This document shows, piece by piece, positions 7,277 through 15,515 of a stretch of 45,017 bases of DNA. Below the pieces are notes generated by a model. The model ran no database searches. It was not told the DNA's origin and saw only the letters and a program-made list of their open reading frames with translations. How positions within the stretch are numbered: position 1 is the stretch's first letter; each line of letters starts with the position of its first letter. The stretch is taken from NCBI GenBank assembly GCA_025361205.1, contig JANYAS010000065.1, positions 1 to 45,017 of the forward strand, written 5' to 3'. The position numbers and the translations under genes were made by a program. This stretch comes from Holophagaceae bacterium. Lineage in GTDB: Bacteria > Acidobacteriota > Holophagae > Holophagales > Holophagaceae.

Positions 7277-8161
7277 CTAAACCTGCCCGTCCCACCCGGC
7301 CCCGTGCGCAGCGAAGGCGGCGCGGATCTCAGCCACCTGCTCCGGCGGGAGGGGGCCCTTCTGGAGGATCCGCCCATTGGCTTCCAGGTGCGTGAGCTTG
7401 GTGGTCCCCACGATGCAGCTGGAAACCCCGTCCTGGAAGGTGGCAAAGCGCAGGGCCATCTCCTGCCAGCCCAGATCTCGGGGGTCGAGGCCCATGGCCC
7501 GCAACCGCACCCAGTATTCCTCGCAATACTCCCCCACCGGGCGCTCCGCCCAAAGCCACGGTGCGTTGGCCAAAGGGCGCTTGGCGATGAGACCCAACCC
7601 ATGCCTTCGCGCGGCGGGCAGGCCCTGGCTCAGAACCCGCTGATCGCAGAAGTTGAGGGAACACTGCACGCCGTCGAAGCGGCCCGAGGCCAAGGCGAAG
7701 TCCAGGGCCTCGTTCTCGCCCGAATAGGCCAGGGCCCGCACCTTCCCTGCCGCCTTGGCCTTTGCCAGGGCTTCGATGACATCCCCCTGGACCAGGACCT
7801 CCCTGGGGCAGGAGTGCAGGTGCACGATGTCGAGATGGTCCGTGCGCATGATCTTCAAGGCCCGGTCCACCCCTGCCGCCACACAAGCGTGGGTCCAGTC
7901 TTCGTGGCCTTCGACGCCGTACCCCACCTTGGTGGAAAGGGTGAATTCGGCGCGGCGGCCAGCCAGATGGCGCCCGATGCGTTCCTCGGAACGGCCGTAG
8001 CCCCGGGCGGTGTCCACGAGCGTGATGCCAGCGTCCAGCACGCCATGGAGAAAGGCGCCGCATTCCCCTTCGGTGAAGTCGGGCCCGCCGATATGGCCGG
8101 CGCCGAATCCCAGCAGGCTCACGGTGATCCCTGTCGCGCCGTAGGTTCGAGAAAGTGACAT
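7277..8161 (-). CDS. Aldo/keto reductase
   Basis: A 294-residue NAD(P)H-dependent oxidoreductase with the (alpha/beta)8 AKR fold. The N-terminal YGATGITVSLLGFGAGHIGG is typical. The catalytic tetrad is visible: Asp in LVDTARGYGRSE, Tyr in the same segment, Lys in STKVGYG, and His in DIVHLHS. The cofactor-binding end includes CIVGTTKLTHLEAN. There is no C-terminal ferredoxin domain of the kind found in some anaerobe AKRs. It follows mutY on the same strand with a 10-base gap, so the two are probably one transcript. The substrate is unknown. Confidence 0.92.
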   Translation of the reverse strand: MSLSRTYGATGITVSLLGFGAGHIGGPDFTEGECGAFLHGVLDAGITLVDTARGYGRSEERIGRHLAGRRAEFTLSTKVGYGVEGHEDWTHACVAAGVDRALKIMRTDHLDIVHLHSCPREVLVQGDVIEALAKAKAAGKVRALAYSGENEALDFALASGRFDGVQCSLNFCDQRVLSQGLPAARRHGLGLIAKRPLANAPWLWAERPVGEYCEEYWVRLRAMGLDPRDLGWQEMALRFATFQDGVSSCIVGTTKLTHLEANGRILQKGPLPPEQVAEIRAAFAAHGAGWDGQV

Positions 8162-8171
8162 CGCGATCCCC

Positions 8172-9266
8172 CTATTTCTCGGACAGGATCTGGATCAGCG
8201 CCGCCGGATCCGGCGCCTCCAGCGGGACTTGGCCCGGGGTGTCCAGCAGGTCCCGGAGGCGCTGGTCCCGCCGGCCCAGGGGCAAGTCCGAGAGGTGGCC
8301 TCGGGGCACCCACCGCAAGCCTGCCGAAAGCGGAAAGCGAGCCTCCAGGCGAAGGTGGAGGGGGCTGACGGCCTCGCGGCGGTGGGTGTAGACCTGGGTC
8401 CAGCCCGGCCAGGCGGTGATGGGCCAGGGGCTATGGGTTATGGGCTGCAAAGGCGGCTCAGTGGCATCGACGGTGGGCCAGCGCCAGAGGCCCGCCAGCA
8501 GGCCCTTGGCGGCGGGTGCGTGGAGCAGCAGGTGACCTTCCGCCTCGATGGCCACGAGCCAGAGGGCAACGGCTGTCTGCTTCGTCCGCTTCGCCACCGG
8601 CGGGATGTCCCCGGTACGGCCCGCGAGGTGAGCCCCGCAGCGGTCCGCGAGGGGGCAGCGGCCGCACGCGGGCGAGGGCAGGCAGGCCGTGGCGCCCAGT
8701 TCCATGAGGGCCTGGGTCATGCGGGAAGGTCCGTGGCGCTGGAGGGCGGGAGCCAGCCAAGTCCGCAGCTCTGCGGCCTGGTCCTTGGGATCGCCCTCGA
8801 TGAGGAGCAGCCGCGCCAGCACGCGGAAGGCATTGCCGTCGAGGGCGGGGGTGGGCCACTGGAAGGCAATGGAGCCCACGGCCGCAGCCGTGTAGGGCCC
8901 GAGACCCGGAAGCCCGGTCAGGCCCTCCAGATCGCCGGGCCAGCCCTCGGCGGCGACCGATCCTGCGGCCGCCTTCAGGAAGCGCGCGCGCCGATAGTAG
9001 CCGAGGCCTTCCCAGGCTTTGTGGACTGTGTCTTCGCGGGCTTCCGCGAGGGACAGTGCCGTGGGGAACCGCTCCATCCACCGCGTGAAATAGGGCACCA
9101 CCGTGGCCACCTGGGTCTGCTGCAGCATCAGCTCGGAGACCAGCACGGCATAGGGATCGGGATGGGGCCCGTCGAGGTCGGCGACCCGCCAGGGCAGGTC
9201 GCGCCGCACCCGATCAAACCAGGGCGCAAGGGGGGCAAGCAAATCAGTGGAGGAAGGCCAGGACAT
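8172..9266 (-). CDS. mutY: A/G-specific adenine DNA glycosylase
   Basis: Removes adenine mispaired with 8-oxoguanine. It has the catalytic Glu45 in SELMLQQTQV, the helix-hairpin-helix LPGLGPYTAAAV (residues 119-130) and catalytic Asp143 in LDGNAFRVL. The [4Fe-4S] ligands are Cys195, 201, 204 and 210, with spacing C-x5-C-x2-C-x5-C. The first interval is one residue shorter than the usual x6. The C-terminal MutT-like 8-oxoG recognition domain is present (residues ~230-350, GLLAGLWRWPTV). ATG at 9264-9266 opens 364 residues, a normal length. Together with the MutT-type gene at 2.9 kb this gives most of a GO repair set. Confidence 0.95.
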   Translation of the reverse strand: MSWPSSTDLLAPLAPWFDRVRRDLPWRVADLDGPHPDPYAVLVSELMLQQTQVATVVPYFTRWMERFPTALSLAEAREDTVHKAWEGLGYYRRARFLKAAAGSVAAEGWPGDLEGLTGLPGLGPYTAAAVGSIAFQWPTPALDGNAFRVLARLLLIEGDPKDQAAELRTWLAPALQRHGPSRMTQALMELGATACLPSPACGRCPLADRCGAHLAGRTGDIPPVAKRTKQTAVALWLVAIEAEGHLLLHAPAAKGLLAGLWRWPTVDATEPPLQPITHSPWPITAWPGWTQVYTHRREAVSPLHLRLEARFPLSAGLRWVPRGHLSDLPLGRRDQRLRDLLDTPGQVPLEAPDPAALIQILSEK

Positions 9267-9331
9267 GGTTCGAAGCTATCAGCTCTCGGAGAGGGAGGCA
9301 GAAAGCAGAAGCCCCGGACAAAACACACACA

Positions 9332-9354
9332 CAAAAAAAGCGCCCGAAGGCGCT
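9332..9354 (-). terminator. Rho-independent terminator of the secG/tRNA-Leu unit
   Basis: Read on the minus strand, AGCGCC-TTCG-GGCGCT (9354-9339) forms a 6-bp stem with a UUCG tetraloop and runs into seven Ts (9339-9333). It lies 9 bases past the tRNA 3' end. Confidence 0.9.
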
Positions 9355-9363
9355 CTTTTTCTT

Positions 9364-9449
9364 TGGTGCCCGCGAGCAGACTCGAACTGCTACGGCTTGT
9401 GGCCACCACCCCCTCAAGATGGCGTGTCTACCAATTTCACCACGCGGGC
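9364..9449 (-). tRNA. tRNA-Leu (anticodon GAG), CCA encoded
   Basis: On the minus strand the acceptor GCCCGCG pairs with CGCGGGC, followed by A and an encoded CCA. The D arm contains AAATTGGTAGACAC. The anticodon stem CCATC/GGTGG encloses loop TTGAGGG, giving anticodon GAG, which reads CUC/CUU codons. A class II variable arm (GGC...GCC) and T arm AGCAG-TTCGAGT-CTGCT complete the 86-nt cloverleaf. It lies directly downstream of secG, as leuU (also GAG) does in Escherichia coli. Confidence 0.96.
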
Positions 9450-9518
9450 AACGAGGAAATTCAAGTGTCTCTCAAAGCGCGGACGCGGTCAATGACCCGT
9501 TTCGCGGTCAGTGCGAGA

Positions 9519-9863
9519 CTACTTCTTCGCGGGTGCTGGAGCCGGTGCCGGAAGGGGGGCGGGAACCGGAACTTTCGGGGCGGGCGCGGTGATGACGGCC
9601 TTGTCCGAGGTCTTCTCGAGCACCGAGCGGTTCTGGCGGATGATCAGCACTTCGATGAAGAGGGTGGTCCCCAGGAAGCCCGCTGCCAGCCAGTAGGTGG
9701 CCTTGGAGAGGAATGGTGTCGCACCCTGGGCCCCGAACGCGGAGTTCGCGCCGCCGCCGCCGAAGGAGGCGCCGAGGCCCCCCTTGGTGCCGGGCTGCAA
9801 CAGGACCGCCCCGATGAGGAGGACGCCGAAAAGGATGAGAAGTGCGAGCGCGAGGCCGTTCAT
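9519..9863 (-). CDS. secG: Preprotein translocase subunit SecG
   Basis: A small membrane subunit of the SecYEG translocon. There are two hydrophobic helices, residues 1-22 (MNGLALALLILFGVLLIGAV) and ~50-75 (TYWLAAGFLGTTLFIEVLII). Between them is the SecG signature loop LLQPGTKGGLGASFGGGG...FGAQGATPFL. The C-terminal tail of about 35 residues is Ala/Pro/Lys-rich and probably cytoplasmic or disordered. ATG at 9861-9863 is chosen because the frame upstream of it has no SecG character. tRNA-Leu follows on the same strand 69 bases later. Confidence 0.93.
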   Translation of the reverse strand: MNGLALALLILFGVLLIGAVLLQPGTKGGLGASFGGGGANSAFGAQGATPFLSKATYWLAAGFLGTTLFIEVLIIRQNRSVLEKTSDKAVITAPAPKVPVPAPLPAPAPAPAKK

Positions 9864-9901
9864 GGAAACTCCGAACCATCTAGTCTGCCACGGCGAAGCC
9901 G

Positions 9902-10933
9902 TTACATCCAGAGCCCAGTGAGGCTGGGGGCCTGCAGGGCCCGGTGAACGGCCTGGGCCTGCTCGACCATGCGCACGAAGTCCGAGGGCAGCAGGGCCTG
10001 GGGCCCGTCGCTGAGAGCCTTCTCCGGGTGGCAGTGGGTCTCCACCAGCAGGCCGTCGGCGCCCGCGGCCACGCCCGCCAGACCGCAGGGGATCACGAGA
10101 TCCCGGCGGCCGGTGGCGTGGCTGGGATCCACCATCACCGGCAGGTGCGTGAGGATCTTCGCGGCCGGCACCACACTGACGTCCAGGGTGTTGCGGGCAT
10201 GGTCGGACCAGGTGCGGATCCCACGCTCGCACAGCACCACGTTCCGGTTGCCTTCGCCCAGAACATACTCGGCGGCGTAGAGCCACTCTTCGAGCGTGGC
10301 GGCGGCGCCCCGTTTGAGCAGGACCGGCTTTTCGCAGCGGCCGGCCCGGCGCAGCAGGGCGAAGTTCTGCATGTTGCGAGCCCCGATCTGGACCATGTCG
10401 GCGCTGCGTTCCACGGCATCGAAGGTCTCGACTTCCGTGGCCTCGGTGACGATGCCCAGGTCGAATTCGGCCCGGGCCTCCTCCAACAGGCGCAGGCCTT
10501 CCAGGCCCAGGCCCTGGAAGGCGTAGGGACTGGTGCGGGGCTTGTAGGCACCGGCGCGCAGCAGCTTGACGCCGGTCTCGGCCACGTAGCGGGCCACGGT
10601 GAACAGCTGTTCCCGGCTTTCCACGCCGCAGGGGCCGCCCACCAGGGCCAGGTCGGGCCCGCCGATCCGCACGCCCCGCACGTCCACCACCGTGCGTCCC
10701 GTCACGGCATCGGCGCTGGCCAGCTTGTAGGGGCTGGTGATGGGTACCACCCGCCGCACACCGGCCATGGGTTCGATGCGGTCGGGCTTCAGGGCTTTCG
10801 AGGCGTTCGGTGCCACGATGCTCAGTGATTCCGGCGTCTGGTTCACCTGGCAGCGGATGCCGGAAGCTTCCAGGAGTGACAAGACTTCTTTCACCTGGTC
10901 AGGGGTGGCGCTGGATTCCATAAGAATGAGCAT
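9902..10933 (-). CDS. aroF: 3-deoxy-7-phosphoheptulonate (DAHP) synthase, type I-beta with N-terminal FBD domain
   Basis: Condenses phosphoenolpyruvate and erythrose 4-phosphate in the first step of the shikimate pathway. Residues 1-68 form the ferredoxin-like (FBD) regulatory domain known from Thermotoga DAHP synthase. The TIM-barrel core follows, with VGGPCGVESREQL, LLRAGAYKPRTSPYAFQGLG, QIGARNMQNFALL, the metal Cys/His/Glu region and VDPSHATGRRDLV. FBD-containing enzymes are usually inhibited by tyrosine and phenylalanine, so feedback control is likely. Met1 (10933) has GAGAGG about ten bases upstream; Met5 is an alternative. It lies between secG and a divergent lipoprotein gene. Confidence 0.94.
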   Translation of the reverse strand: MLILMESSATPDQVKEVLSLLEASGIRCQVNQTPESLSIVAPNASKALKPDRIEPMAGVRRVVPITSPYKLASADAVTGRTVVDVRGVRIGGPDLALVGGPCGVESREQLFTVARYVAETGVKLLRAGAYKPRTSPYAFQGLGLEGLRLLEEARAEFDLGIVTEATEVETFDAVERSADMVQIGARNMQNFALLRRAGRCEKPVLLKRGAAATLEEWLYAAEYVLGEGNRNVVLCERGIRTWSDHARNTLDVSVVPAAKILTHLPVMVDPSHATGRRDLVIPCGLAGVAAGADGLLVETHCHPEKALSDGPQALLPSDFVRMVEQAQAVHRALQAPSLTGLWM

Positions 10934-11021
10934 GGTCTGGGGCCTCTCGGGGAACGCTCATTCTACCGGGGTGCCTGGACAGACCCCGCTCTCAGGCACC
11001 ACACTGGGCGCGGAGGTCACC

Positions 11022-11843
11022 ATGCGGCGCGCTCCCTGGTCGTTCATCGCTTCCTGCTTGCTCGTTCTGGGCTGCACCCGGCCCGAGGTCGAGGCCTTCC
11101 GGCAGCGGCCCACCCCGGTCGTGGTCACGGTCAATTTGCCTTCGAGCCTCGTGGACCGGGACGCCTTCCAGCAGGAATACGCCTCCGCCCTGCGGGCCCG
11201 CCTGGCCACCCGCGTGGTGGTGGTGCCTGAAGGCGTGAAGCCCCCCGTGGGGGCCGCCGAACTCCTGGTGGATATTCAGGAGCTCTCCCCCGCACCGGGC
11301 CAACCCAGCGCCACCGCCATTGGCGTCGCGACCGGGGTCACCGTGGGGGTCCTCAGTGCCGTCTCGGGGAACCGCGGCTGGGGCGTGGTGGACGGCCTGT
11401 TCTGGGGCCTGTGGGCGGGGAGTAACGCGGCCATGCATCAGGAGCGCTACCGGGACCGCCTCGGTTACCGGCCGCAGGCAGTCACGGCCCAGGTGCGCCT
11501 CATGCAGCCAGGGAACCCCGAGCCTCTGTGGGTGGAGAACATCGAGCCCATCGAGGTGGTGGAAGCCATGGATCCCCTTCCGCGCGGGTACCGGGATGAC
11601 GATAGCCGGATCCGCGAGGAGGAGGCCAAGGGCTTCGCCCGGGTGGTGGTGCAGAAGCTGTCCGCCTACTTCCAGTTGGTTCGCCACACGGAGCAGCGGT
11701 TCTACGGTGATCCCTCGGGTCGGAGGGAGGCGCCACCGGCCCCAAAGGTTCTGGATGGCCCGCCTCCGCCCCCATCCCTGCCGCCGCCCCCGCCGCCATC
11801 CGAGATTCCACCACCGCCCTCATCCGAGCCAAAGAACGACTGA
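11022..11843 (+). CDS. Proline-rich lipoprotein with glycine-zipper-like segment, function unknown
   Basis: The product is 273 residues. A short signal sequence ends in SCLLVLGC, a good lipobox, so it is probably an outer- or inner-membrane lipoprotein. Residues ~28-95 form an alpha/beta segment (VVVTVNLPSSLVD; TRVVVVPEGVKPPVGAAELLVDIQE). A Gly/Ala-rich stretch (ATAIGVATGVTVGVLSAVSG) resembles glycine-zipper membrane-inserting segments. The last ~35 residues are mainly proline. The start is fixed by GGAGG at 11012-11016. The stop and the next ATG share one base (TGATG), so it is translationally coupled to the zinc-ribbon protein. I do not recognise the family. Confidence 0.82.
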   Translation: MRRAPWSFIASCLLVLGCTRPEVEAFRQRPTPVVVTVNLPSSLVDRDAFQQEYASALRARLATRVVVVPEGVKPPVGAAELLVDIQELSPAPGQPSATAIGVATGVTVGVLSAVSGNRGWGVVDGLFWGLWAGSNAAMHQERYRDRLGYRPQAVTAQVRLMQPGNPEPLWVENIEPIEVVEAMDPLPRGYRDDDSRIREEEAKGFARVVVQKLSAYFQLVRHTEQRFYGDPSGRREAPPAPKVLDGPPPPPSLPPPPPPSEIPPPPSSEPKND

Positions 11844-12583
11844 TGGAAGCCCGTGTCCTCCGCTGCGCGGGGTGTGGCGCCTCGGTGCCTGCGAATGCCC
11901 CCCAGTGCCCCTACTGCAAGGCCCAACTCGCCACCGTGGCCTGCCCGGTCTGTTTCGCGCTGGTGCCCCTGTCGGCCAGTCATTGCCACGGTTGCGGGGC
12001 CGTGATGGCACCGCGTCAGGCCGCTGCGCCCGTGGGCGCGCCCTGTCCCGCCTGCGCGATGCCTTTGGCGGGCTCTCAGGTGGGCGAGCTGGAGGTCCAA
12101 GGCTGTCAGGCCTGCGGTGGCCTGTGGCTGGATCGGGCCATGTTCGAGCGACTGGGGGCCAGCCGCGAGTGCCAGGGGTCCGTGCTGGGTGCGCTACCCG
12201 GCCCCACCGCGCCCTCCACCGGCGCCCTGGAGGCGGTGCAGTACCGCCCGTGCCCCGCCTGCGCCCAGCGCATGAATCGGGTGAACTATGCCAAGCGTTC
12301 GGGCGTGGTCATTGATGTCTGCAAGGCCCACGGACTCTGGTTCGATCAGGATGAACTGCGCCGTGTCCTGGCCTTCATTGCCGCCGGCGGTCTGGACCGG
12401 GCCCGGGAGCTGGAGATCGCTGAACTGAAGGACGCCAAGCGGGCCGCCGTGCAGATGCCCCAGCACCCAGCCTCCTCCTACGAGTTCAGCCGGCAGCTGA
12501 ACACCTCGGGCCACTGGCTCACCGCCGCAGGACTGGTCGGGTTGGCCATGGACGTGGCGGGACATTTCCTCGACCGGGATTGA
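11843..12583 (+). CDS. Multi-zinc-ribbon protein with two TFIIB-type zinc fingers
   Basis: A 246-residue protein with several CxxC knuckles. A first ribbon (CAGCGASVP...CPYC) and a second (CPVCFALVP...CHGCGA) precede a zf-TFIIB-like domain (CPACAMPLAG...GCQACGGLWLD). A second such domain follows (CPACAQRMNRVNYAKRSGVVIDVCKAHGLWFD). The CxxCGGLWLD form is shared with small bacterial zf-TFIIB proteins of unknown function. The C-terminus has a short hydrophobic stretch (WLTAAGLVGLAMDVAG), possibly a membrane anchor. It overlaps the preceding lipoprotein by one base. The role is unknown. Confidence 0.85.
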   Translation: MEARVLRCAGCGASVPANAPQCPYCKAQLATVACPVCFALVPLSASHCHGCGAVMAPRQAAAPVGAPCPACAMPLAGSQVGELEVQGCQACGGLWLDRAMFERLGASRECQGSVLGALPGPTAPSTGALEAVQYRPCPACAQRMNRVNYAKRSGVVIDVCKAHGLWFDQDELRRVLAFIAAGGLDRARELEIAELKDAKRAAVQMPQHPASSYEFSRQLNTSGHWLTAAGLVGLAMDVAGHFLDRD

Positions 12584-12612
12584 GGCCGGGCTTTTCCAGG
12601 AAAAGAGGGTCG

Positions 12613-13341
12613 CTACCCCGCCTGCTTGATCAGTTCCGCGAACTTGAGGGGGTCCAGGCTGGCGCCGCCCACGAGGCCTCCGGCAACTTCGGGGATGGCC
12701 AGAAGTTCGGGAAAGCTTTCGGGGGTGACGCTCCCACCGTAGAGAATGGGAACGTCGGTATCAGCGCCGTGGCGCAGCATTTCCGCGCGAATGAAGGCGT
12801 GGGCTTCGCGGACCTGGGGGGCCTCGGCGCGGCGGCCGGTGCCGATGGCCCAGACTGGCTCGTAGGCCACCCAGAGAGGGCCGGGTCCGGTCTCGGCCAG
12901 GATGGACAGCTGCTGTCCAAGGACCGCCAGGGTCTGACCCGCATCTCGCTGTTCCAGGGACTCGCCGATGCAGAGCAGGGGCAGCAGGTCCCACTGCCAG
13001 GCGGCCATGATCTTTTTCGCCAGGGCCGCGTCGGTCTCCCCGAAGAACTGGCGGCGCTCGCTGTGGCCCAGGAGCACGCCCGAACAGCCCGCGTCCTTCA
13101 GTTGGGGCATGGACACCTCGCCCGTGAAGGCCCCCTTGGCCTCCGCGTGCCCGTTCTGCCCGAACACCCGGACCCCCTTCGTCCCCACCAAATCACTCAC
13201 CTGCCGCAGCAGGGTGAAGGGCGGAGCAATCCCAGCTTCGATCCCGGCCTCGGGCACGAAGCGCCCGAGGAACTCCTCGCAGAAGATCCGCGCCTCGTCC
13301 GAAGTCAGGTTCATCTTCCAGTTCGCAACAACGCAATGCAT
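12613..13341 (-). CDS. tpiA: Triosephosphate isomerase
   Basis: Interconverts dihydroxyacetone phosphate and glyceraldehyde 3-phosphate. The catalytic residues are all present: Lys9 in NWKMN, His93 in LLGHSERR and Glu161 in YEPVWAIGTG. The phosphate-binding end LYGGSVTPE and GLVGGASLD is intact. The length of 242 residues is slightly short but normal for bacteria. The ATG start lies 7 bases after the pgk stop, so pgk-tpiA form one unit. Methylglyoxal synthase, which competes for dihydroxyacetone phosphate, is also in the window at 40.2 kb. Confidence 0.97.
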   Translation of the reverse strand: MHCVVANWKMNLTSDEARIFCEEFLGRFVPEAGIEAGIAPPFTLLRQVSDLVGTKGVRVFGQNGHAEAKGAFTGEVSMPQLKDAGCSGVLLGHSERRQFFGETDAALAKKIMAAWQWDLLPLLCIGESLEQRDAGQTLAVLGQQLSILAETGPGPLWVAYEPVWAIGTGRRAEAPQVREAHAFIRAEMLRHGADTDVPILYGGSVTPESFPELLAIPEVAGGLVGGASLDPLKFAELIKQAG

Positions 13342-13348
13342 ATCTACC

Positions 13349-14545
13349 TCAACGGGAAAGGGCGGCGACGCCCGGAAGTTCGAGGCCGCTGAGAAACTCC
13401 AGGCTGGCGCCGCCGCCGGTGGACACGTGGCTCATGCGGGCAGCCACCCCGGTCTTGTTGACGGCGGCCACGCTATCGCCGCCGCCCACCAGCACGAAGG
13501 CGCCCCGATCCGCGGCCTCGGCCAGCTCCTCGGCCATGGTCAGCGTGCCGCTGGCAAAGGACGCCATCTCGAAGACGCCCATGGGGCCGTTCCAGAGCAA
13601 GGTCTTGGCCGTGCGAATCTCCGCCGCGTAGACGGCCACCGTCTCGGGGCCGATGTCCAAGGCCATGCGCCCCTCGGGGATGTTCTGATCCAAGGTGATG
13701 GCGCAGTCCGCATCTTCCTTGAATTCGGAGGCGACCACATGGTCGAGGGGCAGCAGCAGGCGGGTGCCCTTGGCCTCGGCCTGGTTCAGCAGGTCCAGCG
13801 CCATGGCCAGCTTGTCGTCCTCGCAGAGGCTCTTGCCGATCTGGAAACCCTGGGCCTTGAGGAAGGTGTAGCTCATGGCACCGCCGATGAGGACGGCGTC
13901 GGCCTTGCCGAGGAAGTTCTGGACCAGCTCGATCTTGTCGCTCACCTTGGCGCCACCGAAGATAACTACCAGCGGCTTCTCGGGATTGTCTATGACCTTG
14001 GCGAGGGCCTTGAGTTCCTTCTCCATTAGGAAACCCGCAGCGACGCGGTCCTTGGGAAAGTCCTGCACCATGCCGCTCACGGAGGCGTGGGCCCGGTGGG
14101 CGGAACCGAAGGCGTCATTCACATAGGTGTCGGCCAGCCTCGCTAGGCTGGCGGCGAAACCCGTATCGTTCTTGGTCTCGCCCTTCTCGCATCGGAGGTT
14201 CTCCAGCAGCAGCACCTGGCCCGGCTTCAGGGCCGCCGCCTCGGCCTCCACGGCCGGGCCATTCACATAGCTCGCTAAGCGGCAGTCGAAGTCCTGTTCC
14301 TTCAGCCAGGCGGCCACGGGCGCGGCGCTGTAGGCGGCCTCGAAGCCTTTGCCCTCGGGACGGCCCAGGTGTGAGGCCAAGACCACGGCGGCCCCCCCGT
14401 CTAACAGGCACTTCAGGGTGGGCAGGGTTTCCTGGATGCGGGTGGCATCCGTGATCCGGCCCTCCTTCAGCGGCACGTTCAGGTCCGCCCGTAGGAAGAC
14501 CCGCCGACCCTTGACGTTGAGATCCCGCACCGATTGGAAGCCCAT
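13349..14545 (-). CDS. pgk: Phosphoglycerate kinase
   Basis: Catalyses the ATP-forming step of glycolysis. Substrate-binding RADLNVP is near residue 20, SHLGRPEGKG near residue 60, and the hinge and ADP-binding segments GGAKVSDKIEL, LIGGAMSYTFLKA and VGGGDSVAAVNKTG follow. The product is 398 residues, the family norm. The ATG at 14543-14545 is selected because AAGGAG sits five bases upstream on the minus strand. The frame remains open further upstream, but that extension has no PGK similarity. A TATGTT hexamer about 22 bases upstream of the start may be its -10. Confidence 0.97.
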   Translation of the reverse strand: MGFQSVRDLNVKGRRVFLRADLNVPLKEGRITDATRIQETLPTLKCLLDGGAAVVLASHLGRPEGKGFEAAYSAAPVAAWLKEQDFDCRLASYVNGPAVEAEAAALKPGQVLLLENLRCEKGETKNDTGFAASLARLADTYVNDAFGSAHRAHASVSGMVQDFPKDRVAAGFLMEKELKALAKVIDNPEKPLVVIFGGAKVSDKIELVQNFLGKADAVLIGGAMSYTFLKAQGFQIGKSLCEDDKLAMALDLLNQAEAKGTRLLLPLDHVVASEFKEDADCAITLDQNIPEGRMALDIGPETVAVYAAEIRTAKTLLWNGPMGVFEMASFASGTLTMAEELAEAADRGAFVLVGGGDSVAAVNKTGVAARMSHVSTGGGASLEFLSGLELPGVAALSR

Positions 14546-14643
14546 GGCTGCTCCTTGTTCATGGCAAACATACCATTTTGCCGGATGAGGCGGGTGTCCT
14601 CTATCGGCCATCATCCGCTGAGAACGGATGCGTGAAAGTGCAC

Positions 14644-15474
14644 CTACCAGGCTTTCTCAAAGATTCCGATCCACCTGGGACTGTCCTGGCTGAAGGTCTC
14701 GCCCGAGTAGGTGCCCATGACCCGGCGCAGGCGGAGGCCGGCCCGCACGGCCATCTCCTGGAGGTCCGCGGGAGGGTAGAGGAGGACGCTTTCCATGACA
14801 TTCCGCACGTCACCCGTGTCGAGGCGCGTGAGCACCATGCGTTTCACCAGGCGATTGCCCTCCAGCGACCGGCGGCTCTCCGCTCGGACGCCCCCGCGTT
14901 CCACCTTGTCTTCGGGGACCAGGGTCCGGGCCACCAGGTCGGCATTCAGATAGTCCATCACCAGCACGCCGCCGTGGCGGAGGAGGTGGCCAAGGCGAAG
15001 CATCAACGCCCGGTTCTGGTCGTCGGAGAAGTAGCCGAAGGGGGTGAACCAGAGGCAGATGCCAGAGAGAGAGCCATCCTTCAAGGGCAGGGCCCGCATG
15101 TCTCCGCGCAGGAGCCACGGGCGTAGGCTCCCTGGGGCCATGCCGAGCAGTGTGCGGGAGAGATCCATGCCGAAGGCCAGCGGGTTGGCCCGGCGCAGGA
15201 TCTCAAGATGACGGCCCGAGCCGCAGCCCAGGTCCAGCACGGGGCCCTTGGCGAGTTCCGGCGCCACCCGCAAGGCGCGGCCCACCGCCACACGGGCCTC
15301 CTCTTCGTCCCGGTGGGAGTAGAGAAGGGCGTAGTCCTCGTCGAACCACTCTTCGAACCAGTCGGCCAAGGCGGTGCCTTTTGAAAAGGTCAGAATATCC
15401 AATGGCAGGGCCGTCGTTGCATGCGAATGGGAAAATGCACCCAACACGGCTCCTGGGGGGTGTGCGACAGACAC
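14644..15474 (-). CDS. Class I SAM-dependent methyltransferase
   Basis: A methyltransferase of about 240-276 residues. Motif I is VLDLGCGSGRHLEIL, motif II is GMDLSRTLL, and the post-motif segment LRGDMRALPLKDGSLSGICLWFTPFGYF and VLVMDYLN fit the Methyltransf_25/11 type. The N-terminus ADWFEEWFDEDYALLYSHRD is like small-molecule methyltransferases. The longest frame starts at GTG 15474. The TTG at 15369 (residue 36), just before ADWFEEWF and after AAAAGG, is a credible alternative because residues 1-35 look unstructured. It is divergent from rbfA. The substrate is unknown. Confidence 0.85.
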   Translation of the reverse strand: MSVAHPPGAVLGAFSHSHATTALPLDILTFSKGTALADWFEEWFDEDYALLYSHRDEEEARVAVGRALRVAPELAKGPVLDLGCGSGRHLEILRRANPLAFGMDLSRTLLGMAPGSLRPWLLRGDMRALPLKDGSLSGICLWFTPFGYFSDDQNRALMLRLGHLLRHGGVLVMDYLNADLVARTLVPEDKVERGGVRAESRRSLEGNRLVKRMVLTRLDTGDVRNVMESVLLYPPADLQEMAVRAGLRLRRVMGTYSGETFSQDSPRWIGIFEKAW

Positions 15475-15515
15475 ACCGGCGGGGTCGGCTACAATGGTGG
15501 TTGCAAAGGAAACCC

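Noticed and set aside
8229..9947. Long plus-strand open frame (572 codons) across mutY, tRNA-Leu and secG.
   Set aside because: It runs through a tRNA gene and a terminator and has no recognisable domain.
12584..12612. CTTTTC-CAG-GAAAAG hairpin between the zinc-ribbon and tpiA stops as a terminator.
   Set aside because: The stem is weak, AT-rich and lacks a T-tract.
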